NCBI GenBank assembly: GCA_945888625.1
Contig: CAMDAH010000008.1
Location: 1 to 64,000, forward strand
Reading direction: 5' to 3'
Length of the DNA stretch: 64,000 nucleotides
DNA from: Chryseobacterium gleum
Lineage (GTDB): Bacteria; Bacteroidota; Bacteroidia; Flavobacteriales_D; Crocinitomicaceae
In this document: positions 36,027-44,958 of the stretch, piece by piece
Layout of the letters: every line of letters starts with the position of its first letter
Numbering within the stretch: the first letter of the stretch is position 1
Notes under the pieces: model-generated
What the model saw: the letters and a program-made list of their open reading frames with translations, nothing else
Database searches by the model: none
Told to the model about the DNA's origin: nothing
Position numbers and translations under genes: made by a program

Positions 36027-36922
36027 GTCGGAAACCAATTGTTACGATAGGAACTTTTGACGGGTTGCACCTTGGTCATCAAAAAATAATCAAGCAACTA
36101 ATTGAAGCGGCTAAAGATATTAACGGAGAAACCGTATTGATTACTTTTTTTCCTCACCCAAGAAGTATTATTAATGCCGCTGAACCCGTTAAACTCTTAC
36201 AAAATCAAAACGAAAAAATAACCAAATTACAAGCTCTCGGACTTGATCACCTCCTTGTGCTTCCTTTTACAAGCGAATTCTCAAAACTTACCGCGGTCGA
36301 TTTCGTCAAAACTATTTTAATAGCTAAATTAAACTGCCATTCACTTGTATTGGGTTATGACCATCATTTTGGAAATAATAGAGAAGGGAACCTTGCCTTT
36401 TTACTTGCTAATGCGAAAAAATTTGACTTAAACATTATTGAAATCCCCGCCAAAGAAATAGATGCCATCAAAATTAGCTCTACAAAAATAAGGAACTCGT
36501 TGCTCCAGGGAGATGTTGAAACTGCCACTCTTTTTCTAGGATATCCCTATGAAATCAGTGGTGTGGTTGTTGCTGGTGAGCAGCTAGGAAGAACAATCGG
36601 ATTCCCAACCGCCAATATATCTTTAAACGATTCGAATAAGCTAATTCCAAAAAATGGGGTGTATGCGGTTAAGACCGATATTCATGGAAAGGAACACTTC
36701 GGAATGCTTAATATCGGTGTTAATCCAACGGTGCAAGACACTTCATCGATTAAATTAGAAGTGCATCTTTTTGATTTCTCTGCAAATCTTTACAATGAAA
36801 GTATTACCTTACAACTTATTAATTACATTCGTCCGGAACATAAATTCGATTCCATCGAAGCATTAACTAAACAATTAACTGAAGATGAAATTTTTGTTCG
36901 GAATTATTTTTCTTTGCAGTAG
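35990..36922 (+). CDS. ribF: Bifunctional riboflavin kinase/FAD synthetase RibF
   Basis: A 310-residue cytoplasmic enzyme making FMN and then FAD from riboflavin. The adenylyltransferase domain has TIGTFDGLHLGHQKI at residues 20-34 and STKIRNSLLQGDVETA near 163-178; the kinase domain has GRTIGFPTANIS near 200 and GVYAVKT then MLNIGVNPTV near 222-250. The start is GTG at 35990, since no ATG fits the conserved N-terminus. Length is normal. Its 3' end overlaps the LRR gene by 38 bp. Its start region is duplicated upstream of the PhoD gene. Confidence 0.96.
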   Translation: MKVHYGIEKALDCRKPIVTIGTFDGLHLGHQKIIKQLIEAAKDINGETVLITFFPHPRSIINAAEPVKLLQNQNEKITKLQALGLDHLLVLPFTSEFSKLTAVDFVKTILIAKLNCHSLVLGYDHHFGNNREGNLAFLLANAKKFDLNIIEIPAKEIDAIKISSTKIRNSLLQGDVETATLFLGYPYEISGVVVAGEQLGRTIGFPTANISLNDSNKLIPKNGVYAVKTDIHGKEHFGMLNIGVNPTVQDTSSIKLEVHLFDFSANLYNESITLQLINYIRPEHKFDSIEALTKQLTEDEIFVRNYFSLQ

Positions 36923-37460
36923 TTTATTCAGCTTTTCGCAAGTAAGTAATTTCAAAATTTATACCTTGGAAGAAGCCCTTCTTGTCTCGCCTGATAGCGT
37001 ATATTCAATAGACCTCAGCCGAAAAAAACTTTATGAATTGCCCAAGGACTTGTACCGTTTTAGAGAACTAAAACTCCTGAATCTTTCCAAGAACAAACTT
37101 TCGCTACTGAGTGACAGTTTTGCCGTTTTTAGCCATTTGGAGACCCTTACTATTTCATCAAATAAATTTGAATCTTTGCCTGCGGTTCTGTTTAAACTAG
37201 GCACATTACGTTATTTATTCGCAGCGAAAAATGAAATTACAAGCATACAAGATGAAATTCAATACATGCAAGCACTTGAAGAAATCGATTTATACGACAA
37301 CCCCATTTCATCAATTGGAACGGGCCTACAGCAATTAAAAATGCTTAAAAAGTTAGACTTGCAAGGGATTATGTATGGTCCTACTTTTCATAACTATATC
37401 TCCCAAAGTCTTCCTAATGTAATGGTAAAAATGGACCCTCCTTGTAACTGCATGGAGTAG
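36885..37460 (+). CDS. Secreted leucine-rich repeat protein
   Basis: A 191-residue exported protein with signal peptide to SFSQ (residue 19). Five or so leucine-rich repeats of 23 residues occupy about 40-165, in the LxxLxLSxNxLxxLP pattern: LKLLNLSKNKLSLLS, LETLTISSNKFESLP, LRYLFAAKNEITSI and LEEIDLYDNPISSI. The chain ends in PPCNCME, with two Cys that may form a disulfide. Binding partners are unknown. The start lies within the last 38 bp of ribF in another frame, implying joint transcription, although the two functions are not obviously linked. Confidence 0.85.
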   Translation: MKFLFGIIFLCSSLFSFSQVSNFKIYTLEEALLVSPDSVYSIDLSRKKLYELPKDLYRFRELKLLNLSKNKLSLLSDSFAVFSHLETLTISSNKFESLPAVLFKLGTLRYLFAAKNEITSIQDEIQYMQALEEIDLYDNPISSIGTGLQQLKMLKKLDLQGIMYGPTFHNYISQSLPNVMVKMDPPCNCME

Positions 37461-37522
37461 TTTTCAACAGCGATAGTCTAAAATAAAATGTAACTTATTA
37501 ATCAGAATGTTACATTAATCCC

Positions 37523-37530
37523 TACTTTTG
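37523..37530 (+). promoter_or_regulatory. Candidate -7 element for CHU_C gene cluster
   Basis: TACTTTTG matches TAnnTTTG and lies 7 bases before ATG 37538. No -33 TTG is evident. It would drive the CHU_C, PorP/SprF and OmpA genes. Confidence 0.35.
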
Positions 37531-37537
37531 AAAGGTA

Positions 37538-39631
37538 ATGAAAAAGCTGCTGTTCTCCCTACTAATTGCCTGCCTATTTTATATGGACCAAGGTTTGTTG
37601 GGGCAAAATTCGCTCACGTATTCGACTACTATTGCAAACTGCAGCGACTCCAATAGCGCAATGATTGCTGTTTACATAAAAGGTGGACAGTCACCCTACC
37701 AATATGTTTTGACTAGCGGTTCATCTTCAATCACCAACAGTTCGGGCATATTTTATGGATTAGGAGCTGGTAACTACAACGTTTCGGTTACCGATGCCGC
37801 CGGAATTGTGGTTTCTGCTAATGGAATAAGCATCTCGCCTAATACCTATTTAATGGTTACACCAAATGATACAACTAGCTGCCCAAACAGTAATTTACTC
37901 CTTGTTGTAACTGGCGGGACAGGAAATTATAATTGGTCATCTTTGCCCCCTGACCCAACGTTAATGGCCGTCTTTAACGACAGCGTTGTCGTTTCGCCAG
38001 TGCTCAATACGGTTTACACGGTGGCCACAAACGACCTCAATACCAACCTCTTGTTTAACGGCACTTTTGAATACGGCGACATGGGATTTTTCTCGGGATA
38101 CACCTCGCTCTTCCCTAACAATCCAACGAGTATGCTTGCAGCTTATGGCATAATCAACAATGCAGCCACATGGCACCCAAATTACAGTCCCTGTGTAGAT
38201 CACACCCTCGGAAATGGGATTGGAAAAATGATGGCGATAAGCGGAGCTGCCTCTGGCAACACACCGTTTTGGCAGCAAACCATTGCCGTAGAAAAAAATA
38301 AGACCTATGTATTTTCCTATTTTGTACAAAGCTTAACCAATCCCAATCCCGGCACCATCCAAGTAGAATTCAATACTACCATAATAGGAATTGATTCCCT
38401 TCCTTTGTTAGATTGCGATTGGGAAATTCACTCTTACACTTGGTTCTCCGGAAATGATTCCTCCGTTACGATAACACTAACCGATTTCTCAGGTTCAGCA
38501 ATCGGAAATGATTTTGCTGTTGATGACATGAGCCTTAGTACCTTAAAATCATGCAGTGCTACTTCAACAGTAGAAATCGCCACGGCGAATACTGACTTAG
38601 GCTTGCAATACCCGGCCAATGCCTGCGTGGGGGGAAACAACGTGTCTCCGATATTAAATCCGACCTATCCCACAAATGGTAGTTTTAATGTTCTTCCTGC
38701 GGGCTTGAATGTGCACCCTGTAACAGGGATAATAAGCCTAGGGAACGCTACTCCAGGAACATATCAACTCATTTACTCTTTGCCACTATGCAACCAATTG
38801 GTATTCGATACCGCGTTTATTACCATAAGACCTAAGCCAAATTTACTTCAACTTACCGGTGGCGCTTACAATTGTGGCAATCAGGAATTTAACCCCCTCG
38901 CCCTTTTAGTTAACGGAACTGCGCCGTGGAATGTCTATTATTCTCTCGATGGATTGCCTCAGAATGTGCTTAGTGCCACTTCCCTTCCAATTCCCCTCGA
39001 CAATGCAATTGGTACTTACACACTAGATTCTATTCAAGATGCCTATTGTTCGAATGTACTCGTCGGAACCCAAAGTATTTCCGTCTTGGACGGCCCACAA
39101 ATTCCTCAGTTTTTGGGCGATACCGTCTTTTGTGAGAACGAAACAACGAGTAGCGTTCAAATAAGCAATTACAATCCGTCTGGCAGTGCAAACTGGTACA
39201 ACGACCCCAACCTAACAAACTACTTATTTAGCGACAACGAAGTATTTCCCTCCAATGATACCTCTGCCACATTCTATGTAACACAAGTTGTAAACAACTG
39301 TGAGGGACCTTATGCTGCCATAACATTAACCATTATTCCTTGTGGGTTTGTAATCCCTACCGCCTTCACACCTAACAACGACGGGCACAACGACACCTGG
39401 GAAATTGTTGGAATAGACAGTAAATACCCAACGAACACCGTTCGCGTATTTAATCGGTGGGGAGAAAGCTTGTTTGAATCTATCGAAGGTAAATACGATA
39501 GTAATCGATGGGACGGAAAATTCAAAGGGGAACCGCTTCCTGTGGGATCTTACTACTACATCATAGAATTAGCAAAAGACAAATCAACTGAACCAATAAA
39601 TGGCGCGGTATCCATAATTCGATTAAAATGA
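37538..39631 (+). CDS. Gliding motility-associated C-terminal (CHU_C) domain protein
   Basis: A 697-residue exported protein with signal peptide to LLGQ (residue 23). An SprB-like repeat is at about 28-105 (CSDSNSAMIAVYIKGGQSPY; GNYNVSVTDAAG), followed by a carbohydrate-binding-like jelly-roll region near 165-330 (NLLFNGTFEYGDMGF; WEIHSYTWFSG), further beta domains, and a terminal CHU_C domain: PTAFTPNNDGHNDTWEI, then RVFNRWGESLFES and VSIIRLK at the end. It is the predicted T9SS cargo of the following PorP/SprF, whose ATG overlaps its stop (ATGA). Confidence 0.92.
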   Translation: MKKLLFSLLIACLFYMDQGLLGQNSLTYSTTIANCSDSNSAMIAVYIKGGQSPYQYVLTSGSSSITNSSGIFYGLGAGNYNVSVTDAAGIVVSANGISISPNTYLMVTPNDTTSCPNSNLLLVVTGGTGNYNWSSLPPDPTLMAVFNDSVVVSPVLNTVYTVATNDLNTNLLFNGTFEYGDMGFFSGYTSLFPNNPTSMLAAYGIINNAATWHPNYSPCVDHTLGNGIGKMMAISGAASGNTPFWQQTIAVEKNKTYVFSYFVQSLTNPNPGTIQVEFNTTIIGIDSLPLLDCDWEIHSYTWFSGNDSSVTITLTDFSGSAIGNDFAVDDMSLSTLKSCSATSTVEIATANTDLGLQYPANACVGGNNVSPILNPTYPTNGSFNVLPAGLNVHPVTGIISLGNATPGTYQLIYSLPLCNQLVFDTAFITIRPKPNLLQLTGGAYNCGNQEFNPLALLVNGTAPWNVYYSLDGLPQNVLSATSLPIPLDNAIGTYTLDSIQDAYCSNVLVGTQSISVLDGPQIPQFLGDTVFCENETTSSVQISNYNPSGSANWYNDPNLTNYLFSDNEVFPSNDTSATFYVTQVVNNCEGPYAAITLTIIPCGFVIPTAFTPNNDGHNDTWEIVGIDSKYPTNTVRVFNRWGESLFESIEGKYDSNRWDGKFKGEPLPVGSYYYIIELAKDKSTEPINGAVSIIRLK

Positions 39632-40617
39632 AACTAGTAAAAATCTTACTATCCACCATTTTGCTTGTACACATGGCATTTGGCCAACAATTACCCCAAT
39701 ACCGTCAATTTCTAATGAATAAAGCCTTGTTCAATCCTGCAGCGATGGGAATTAATAACCAGAGTGAAATTAACCTAGTGGGTAGGTGGCAAATGTTGGG
39801 ATTTGGCTTAGAACCGAGAACTGTTGCTTTGATTGGGCAGACAAAAATTCAGAAAAAACAAAAAATAATTTTCAATCCTGCAAGCCGAATCGGACAAGAA
39901 ATTGATTCTCCAGATAAAAAAAGAAAAATAAAATTGGTCCACTTTGTTGGTGGTCAAGTGATTTCGGATAATTATGGTGCATTTCAAAGCACAGAATTTA
40001 GTGGGAACTATGCAGTAAGAATCCCGCTTAATACAAAGTGGCGCTTATCCCTAGGTGCCAGCTTGGGACTGAGCAACCACTCCTTCAATCCTGCAAGAGC
40101 AATCGTACTTAATACAGCAGACCCCTTGTTACCTTACACAAGTGGTGACCAAGAATACGATGCATTTACACAAGGGAAGATGAATCAGCTTTCACTAAAT
40201 ACTGGAGCGGGCGTTACAATAAACAGTGCTGATTTTTTCCTCTCTATTGGCACTAAACAACTAGCAAAAGACTTCTTGACCTTTGGTAATTCAAGCCTCA
40301 ACTTTGACCGCAGAACACATTGGAATGTAATGACAGGATACACTTTTTCCATTTTCAATGGCCTTGATTTACAACCTGCTATTTTAATTAAAAAAATGAA
40401 TCCTACTGATTATTCCTACGAATTTAGTGCTTTGGCGACTATCAATTATATCTTTTGGGCTGGCGTAAATTACCACTACAAAGCAGCAACAGGGATTATG
40501 GTAGGAATGGAAGTTAGCGATGAGCTAAAAATTGGGTATTCAATGGAATTTGCAACTAGCCGAATCAACTATTTTAGCAACGGTGGACACGAAATAATGC
40601 TGAGTTATGCCTTTTAA
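39628..40617 (+). CDS. Type IX secretion system membrane protein PorP/SprF family
   Basis: A 329-residue outer-membrane protein, signal peptide to AFGQ (residue 20), then QLPQYRQFLMNKALFNPAAM, the diagnostic start of PorP/SprF mature chains. The rest alternates beta strands and ends in an aromatic strand, EIMLSYAF, as expected for a barrel inserted by BAM. A charged stretch rich in Lys near 72-110 is an unusual insertion. It overlaps the upstream CHU_C gene by 4 bp and the downstream OmpA gene by 11 bp, so the three form one coupled operon. Confidence 0.93.
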   Translation: MKLVKILLSTILLVHMAFGQQLPQYRQFLMNKALFNPAAMGINNQSEINLVGRWQMLGFGLEPRTVALIGQTKIQKKQKIIFNPASRIGQEIDSPDKKRKIKLVHFVGGQVISDNYGAFQSTEFSGNYAVRIPLNTKWRLSLGASLGLSNHSFNPARAIVLNTADPLLPYTSGDQEYDAFTQGKMNQLSLNTGAGVTINSADFFLSIGTKQLAKDFLTFGNSSLNFDRRTHWNVMTGYTFSIFNGLDLQPAILIKKMNPTDYSYEFSALATINYIFWAGVNYHYKAATGIMVGMEVSDELKIGYSMEFATSRINYFSNGGHEIMLSYAF

Positions 40618-42217
40618 CTATTTGCTTTTTACCAGCTTCTTTTGTCTTGGCTTGCATGCTACTGCTCAGCTGTATGAATTTACTGATCCAATGAGGCTAC
40701 CGGGTAGCATTAACAGCTCTGCCGAAGAGACCAATCCAGTTCTATCACCCGATGGGCAATCCATTTATTTTGTAAGAACCTTGGACATTAAAAATGTGGG
40801 TGGAATAGCCGATCAAGATTGTTGGGTGAGTAGATTTAACGGAAGAGAATGGTCTGTTGGAAAGGCAATGGTCCCTTTTAATAATAAACTCAATAATGCC
40901 GTTGTTGCGCTGGTAGAAGATTCCACGGCATCGCGCATTTATTTACTATCAACTTACACTTCAGAAAAAGATTTTCGGAAAGGACTTGCCGTTTCAATAA
41001 AGAAAGATTCTGTTTGGTCTGCTCCTGCCAAAGTAGCTATACCCGACTTAGACATTGACGGCAAATTTGTCTCTTATTTTTTATCTCAACAAGAAGATGT
41101 TTTAGTGTTTTCTTACGAAGGTTCAGATAGTGAGGGCGAAGAGGATTTGTATGTGGCAACAAAAACAAGCGACGGGTGGAACAGTCCTGAACATATGGGA
41201 AGCGTTATAAATACACCCGGTTTTGAAATATCGCCTTTCTTGTGTCCGAGTGGAGACACCTTGTATTTTTCAAGTAATGGTTTTAAGGGTGAAGGCGACG
41301 CAGATATTTATTACAGCGTAAAAAAAGGAAAGTGGAACAATTGGTCAAAGCCCGTAAACTTAGGTAAAAAAATAAACAGTCCAAAATTTGACGCCTACTT
41401 AATAAAGCGTGGTTCGCAACTTATTTGGGCGAGTAACCGAGACGGCAAAGATTGTGACCTTTATACTGCAAACAGTATTTTACCGCCACCTCTTGAACTC
41501 AGCATCATCAGCAAAGACGCAAGTACCTTTCAAGGATACGACGGGCAAATTGACTTAAGCATTTTAAGTGGCGTACCCCCGTTCAAAATTACTTGGTCAA
41601 ATGGAAAAATAACCGAAGATCTCTCCGAACTTACTAAAGGGAAATACACCGTTACGGTAATTGATGCCGCAGGACAAAAGAAAATCGCTGTGGGTGAAAT
41701 TAATGAACCGCTATTTGAAGCTGAAAAAACAATACGATTTCCGGAAGTTCAATATGGATTTAATCGTTGGGAATTCATCAACGATTCTTTGGTTAATTCT
41801 TTGGATTCATTGGCATTTGTTGCCGACTTACTAAGTAATTACCCAAACATTGTCATTGAGTTAATTTCTCATACCGACTCCCGAGGAGACGACGAGCCCA
41901 ATCAAATTCTTTCTGTCAATCGCGCAAGAGCGTGCTACAAGTACTTAGTCGAAGAATTAAAAGTTGATCCACGAAGAATTATTCCAGTTGGAAAAGGCGA
42001 AAAAGAACCGTCGTCGTGGCGAAATCCTCAAAATGGAGAAACGTTTTTGTTAACAGAAACCTATATTAATCAATTCAAAAGTAATGAATTGTTGTACGAA
42101 CAATTGAATCAACTTAATAGAAGAACCGAAGGAAGAATTGTCAGTAAAGCGTTTAATTCTACCACTTTTCCTGAAGCGCCCAAAGAATACCTTCAATTTA
42201 TTGTAATACCAAAATAA
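40607..42217 (+). CDS. PD40 and OmpA-domain outer membrane protein
   Basis: A 536-residue exported protein with signal peptide to ATAQ (residue 21). PD40 beta-propeller strands occupy about 35-290 (LSPDGQSIYFVRTL; PSGDTLYFSSNGF; ADIYYSV). A SprB-like strand pair follows near 295-370. The C-terminal OmpA domain (about 395-535) has LISHTDSRGDD and LSVNRARACYKYLVEELK, the peptidoglycan-binding signature, with an insertion after RIIPVGKGEKEP. It resembles PorE-like proteins that tie the T9SS to the wall. Third gene in the CHU_C-PorP operon. Confidence 0.9.
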   Translation: MPFNYLLFTSFFCLGLHATAQLYEFTDPMRLPGSINSSAEETNPVLSPDGQSIYFVRTLDIKNVGGIADQDCWVSRFNGREWSVGKAMVPFNNKLNNAVVALVEDSTASRIYLLSTYTSEKDFRKGLAVSIKKDSVWSAPAKVAIPDLDIDGKFVSYFLSQQEDVLVFSYEGSDSEGEEDLYVATKTSDGWNSPEHMGSVINTPGFEISPFLCPSGDTLYFSSNGFKGEGDADIYYSVKKGKWNNWSKPVNLGKKINSPKFDAYLIKRGSQLIWASNRDGKDCDLYTANSILPPPLELSIISKDASTFQGYDGQIDLSILSGVPPFKITWSNGKITEDLSELTKGKYTVTVIDAAGQKKIAVGEINEPLFEAEKTIRFPEVQYGFNRWEFINDSLVNSLDSLAFVADLLSNYPNIVIELISHTDSRGDDEPNQILSVNRARACYKYLVEELKVDPRRIIPVGKGEKEPSSWRNPQNGETFLLTETYINQFKSNELLYEQLNQLNRRTEGRIVSKAFNSTTFPEAPKEYLQFIVIPK

Positions 42218-42218
42218 A

Positions 42219-42866
42219 ATGGAATTAATTAGTCTACTCTTTAGCTTAGGGGTGCTGTTCGCCATCTATGGCTTTATTTGGTTTTTTGTTGACGCTTTTA
42301 TACGCTTAATTACCGTTGGAAGAGAAAGAAGTCAGTTTGAAATCTACCTAATTAAAAGTGTGAAGTACCTGTTTCTTGTAAACGTATTAGTATTGTTTTG
42401 CTTTGATAAAACACGCTCTGAAATTACGCTTCTGCATATCGTTCCCACCTTACTGATTTTTTGTGTTTACCTCATCGGTCGCTTGCAAAACGATGAACGC
42501 CGATCCGTGTTTCAACTTAATTTTAGCCGACAGCAAAATTCCGTTGGAGGAACGACTACATTTAATCGCAGAAATGAAATCATGCTTATTATTGGTGCAT
42601 TAATCGCTTTTATTCTTTTAGCTTTTAATAAAGATTATGCACAAAACAACATTGCTCAATGGTTTTATACCAGCATCAAGGACATCGAAGAAACCGCTAT
42701 AATTGGGTATATCTTCAAATTTATAGGTGTTTTGTTTCTACTAAGTATGATTTTTAAAATGATAAGCGCCTTTAATTACATCATAAATGGAAAACCACTT
42801 ATTGACGCAAAAACTTTTTTTGGCAAAAAGAAAAAAGATGATTTTGACGATTACGAGGAGGTTTAG
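42219..42866 (+). CDS. Hypothetical membrane protein
   Basis: A 215-residue protein with about five hydrophobic segments: near 4-28, 47-60, 68-85, 123-140 and 165-188. The C-terminus is charged, ending KKKKDDFDDYEEV. I recognise no family. It begins one base after the OmpA gene stop and so belongs to the same transcript, but a role in T9SS is only suggested by that. The start ATG at 42219 is well placed. Confidence 0.72.
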   Translation: MELISLLFSLGVLFAIYGFIWFFVDAFIRLITVGRERSQFEIYLIKSVKYLFLVNVLVLFCFDKTRSEITLLHIVPTLLIFCVYLIGRLQNDERRSVFQLNFSRQQNSVGGTTTFNRRNEIMLIIGALIAFILLAFNKDYAQNNIAQWFYTSIKDIEETAIIGYIFKFIGVLFLLSMIFKMISAFNYIINGKPLIDAKTFFGKKKKDDFDDYEEV

Positions 42867-42883
42867 GAATTAGATTTAAAAAT

Positions 42884-42905
42884 AAATAATCCCCTCGGGT
42901 TATTT
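42884..42905. terminator. Probable bidirectional terminator
   Basis: AAATAA and CCC (42884-42893, with one bulged T) pair with GGG and TTATTT (42897-42905) around a CTC loop, between the convergent genes ending at 42866 and 42900. The stem is short, so the call is moderate. Confidence 0.45.
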
Positions 42906-43739
42906 CAAATACGGATTTACTTTGAGCAAGGAGCCCAGGTCTTTGATGCTAAGGAACACTTCTGGAGCGCCAGCAGCGTATGGACCGATTTCATAATGTT
43001 GGTAAGTAAACGCAATTCCTTTTCGAGTGATTGAAAATACCTCTGGTAATTCAAACGGTTGATCGGCATTTTCGAAAAACCACCATCCTTCGTTTCCATT
43101 TTGCGCCAAAAACTTTCGCTTTGCCAGTGGTTTCAATGCAGATTGGTAATTGTCGACCAATACATCTTTCAACTTGATTTGATTTCCTGTTTTTAGGTCA
43201 ATATTTAGCACTGAAGAACCATGCTGTCCATGCGCTGCACCGAAAGCATAATACTCAAAAAAGATATACATCGACAGAAAGGTATTGGAGGAATCTGCCA
43301 AGCTGCAAGTATAAGAATCTTGCATGTATTCCATTTCCCCTGCCTCATTGGAGGAGTTTTTAATTTCGGCCATAAACTGCTTAAATGTTTTTTCCTTTCC
43401 TCCACCCGCGCCTGTAATTACTTTTTCAATCAAATCATTGATTTTCTGGGCTACCTCATCGTCCTTCATAGAAACCTTCAAACCATTAATTTCACGCGTA
43501 TTACACCAATCCTCATCGATTTCCATGTCGTCCGAATCAGCAAAAGGCAAGTTACAATTTTCGGCCTTTAGATTAAACTTTTTGAAGCTTAGACCCGTGG
43601 GCACGTTCTTTTCGGTTTCGATTTGGGTAGACGAATCCACTAACGCGGGCGCTTTAACTTGATTTTTCGGGGGCTTTTCGCCCGAATTACAAGCACTTAA
43701 AAAGGAGATCACTCCTATAAAAAACAGTAGGTTTCGCAT
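42900..43739 (-). CDS. Lipoprotein with DUF3298 (RsiV-like) domain
   Basis: A 279-residue protein with a lipoprotein signal, LLFFIGVISFLSAC, lipid Cys at residue 17. The mature chain shows a DUF4163/DUF3298 pattern: SNTFLSMYIFFEYYAFGAAH near 150-170, then TGNQIKLKDVLVD and the terminal FTYQHYEIGPYAAGAPEVFL, as in RsiV-type extracytoplasmic domains that bind peptidoglycan fragments or lysozyme. It is not fused to an anti-sigma domain and no sigma gene is adjacent. The likely site is the inner leaflet of the outer membrane, as there is no Asp at +2. Confidence 0.85.
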   Translation of the reverse strand: MRNLLFFIGVISFLSACNSGEKPPKNQVKAPALVDSSTQIETEKNVPTGLSFKKFNLKAENCNLPFADSDDMEIDEDWCNTREINGLKVSMKDDEVAQKINDLIEKVITGAGGGKEKTFKQFMAEIKNSSNEAGEMEYMQDSYTCSLADSSNTFLSMYIFFEYYAFGAAHGQHGSSVLNIDLKTGNQIKLKDVLVDNYQSALKPLAKRKFLAQNGNEGWWFFENADQPFELPEVFSITRKGIAFTYQHYEIGPYAAGAPEVFLSIKDLGSLLKVNPYLK

Positions 43740-43856
43740 ATAAATAATTGTTATTCAAAGGTAATGGAAAAGTTGATACCTTAAACTCGGGACAAATTGT
43801 CTTGTGAAAAAGGGGCTTCTCTTATTGACTTAACTTTAGTCTTATGGAAACCTCTA

Positions 43857-44468
43857 TTAAAACATAGAACGCAAGCTGTCAACAATCATCTGAATACCAA
43901 TCGATAAAACGATAAGTCCCATTATTTTTGAGAGTGTTCTTAAGCCGCCTTGTCCAATGTATTTCAAAATAAATGGTGCCGAAAGCAAGGTGACATAAAT
44001 ACCTATACAAACCGCTAAAATTGCTGCGATGACAGCTGCTTTATCTGCAAAAACATCAGTTTGCAAGGATAAATTAATCAACAGAGAAATAGAACCAGGC
44101 CCTGCCAGTAAAGGCATGGCTAATGGACTAAAAGAGATGTCTTCCTTCAATCGGGATTCTTCCTCCACTGCTCCCTCCACGTCCTTCTTGTGCTGTGCAT
44201 TAAGTAATAAAAAACCAGACCTTGAAATGATGATGCCCCCTGCAATTTTTAATGCATGAATAGAAACTCCAAAGAAATTTAAAACATATTCCCCGAATAA
44301 GTATGAAATTAAACAAATCAATAAAACATAGAAAGAAGTTCTACGAACCGTCCGCATGAGCTGCGCTTTTGGATAACTTGATGTTAACGAAATAAAAACG
44401 GGCATTGCACTGAGTGGATTTATCAGTGAAAACAGGGAAATACAAGTGGAAATAAAAAGAGAAACCAT
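43857..44468 (-). CDS. MarC family membrane protein
   Basis: A 203-residue integral membrane protein from ATG 44468. A TTG 10 codons earlier would add a polar stretch before the first membrane helix and is less likely. SLINPLSAMPVFISLTSSYP near 14-33 is the MarC family start, and SFSPLAMPLLAGPGSISLLI lies in the middle. Six hydrophobic segments are visible. MarC proteins were once linked to multiple antibiotic resistance but their substrate is not established. It stands alone between the DUF3298 lipoprotein and the tRNA locus. Confidence 0.92.
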   Translation of the reverse strand: MVSLFISTCISLFSLINPLSAMPVFISLTSSYPKAQLMRTVRRTSFYVLLICLISYLFGEYVLNFFGVSIHALKIAGGIIISRSGFLLLNAQHKKDVEGAVEEESRLKEDISFSPLAMPLLAGPGSISLLINLSLQTDVFADKAAVIAAILAVCIGIYVTLLSAPFILKYIGQGGLRTLSKIMGLIVLSIGIQMIVDSLRSMF

Positions 44469-44563
44469 AGCTATTTTTTTGCAAAGTTCATCATTCAATT
44501 TTAATAACCGTGATTACGAAGTATTAAGAAAATGTAATCCTTTTTATAGGCAATCCTTTGCAT

Positions 44564-44598
44564 AAAAAAAGCCAGTATCCCACATAGCAGATACTGGC
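44564..44598 (-). terminator. Rho-independent terminator after the tRNA 3' remnant
   Basis: On the minus strand GCCAGTATC (44598-44590) pairs with GATACTGGC (44579-44571) and is followed by seven T. The outer part of the stem, GCCAGT, and the preceding CTAAGAAAA are the same as in the terminator of the intact tRNA gene, so it is a diverged duplicate. Confidence 0.85.
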
Positions 44599-44616
44599 TT
44601 TTCTTAGTAGCGGGGA

Positions 44617-44632
44617 TCCGTCAGTTGACGGA
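44617..44632. repeat. Short palindrome in acceptor region of tRNA remnant
   Basis: TCCGTCAGTTGACGGA is an almost perfect 16-nt palindrome with a single central mismatch. It sits just before the conserved CCCCGC of the remnant. Confidence 0.8.
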
Positions 44633-44932
44633 CAAGCCATACTCGAACCGATGTCCGTCCGTCAGCTGACGGACGGATAAGAGCCCGCCCTGCTTTATTT
44701 GATTCCAAATAAAATCTCGACCACGACTTGATTTTATTTCTTTTTCTCGTTTCAAAGCAGCTATTTTACTTTCGAAAAACTCGACATGTACCACTATCCA
44801 AGGTCTATACTTCACAGTATATCCCTTAGTAGAGAATTTATTGTGTGAATGAAAACGATCTATTAAAGCAGATGTATAGCCAATATATATTTTTTGGTGT
44901 TTGACTGAATATAATACATAAACTACAAACAT
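44621..44932 (-). CDS. Small GIY-YIG nuclease-family protein
   Basis: A 103-residue protein starting at ATG 44932. The GIY-YIG nuclease motifs are FVVYVLYSVKHQKIYIGYT at residues 2-20, the Arg in LIDRFHSHN near 26 and the Glu in LKREKEIKSSRGR near 62. Single-domain proteins of this UvrC-like type are common in Bacteroidota; some may be mobile or act in DNA turnover, but function is not known. The final 22 codons run through a tRNA 3'-half remnant, giving the tail QLTDGHRFEYGLSVN, with the TGA inside a palindrome. It lies just downstream of the intact initiator tRNA and its terminator. Confidence 0.87.
   Translation of the reverse strand: MFVVYVLYSVKHQKIYIGYTSALIDRFHSHNKFSTKGYTVKYRPWIVVHVEFFESKIAALKREKEIKSSRGRDFIWNQIKQGGLLSVRQLTDGHRFEYGLSVN
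44654..44677. repeat. 24-nt perfect palindrome in tRNA remnant
   Basis: A perfect inverted repeat with arms TCCGTCCGTCAG and CTGACGGACGGA. It replaces the anticodon-stem/variable region of the tRNA remnant and resembles the palindrome at 44617-44632. Confidence 0.88.
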
Positions 44933-44958
44933 ACTTGTGATATATAACTTGGAAATGC

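Larger units (their letters stand above)
44608..44690 (-). pseudogene. Initiator tRNA-Met 3'-half remnant with palindromic insertions
   Basis: On the minus strand this reads GGGCTCTTATCC, a palindrome, ACATCGGTTCGAGT, another palindrome, and TCCCCGCTACTAAGAAAAGCCAGT. Apart from the palindromes this tracks the 3' half of the intact tRNA at 45002-45074 and its terminator. It encodes the last 22 residues of the GIY-YIG protein. Confidence 0.8.

Noticed and set aside
44469-44498. TTG start adding 10 residues to MarC
   Set aside because: The added MNDELCKKIA is polar; MVSLFIS at 44468 begins directly at the first membrane helix as in family members.
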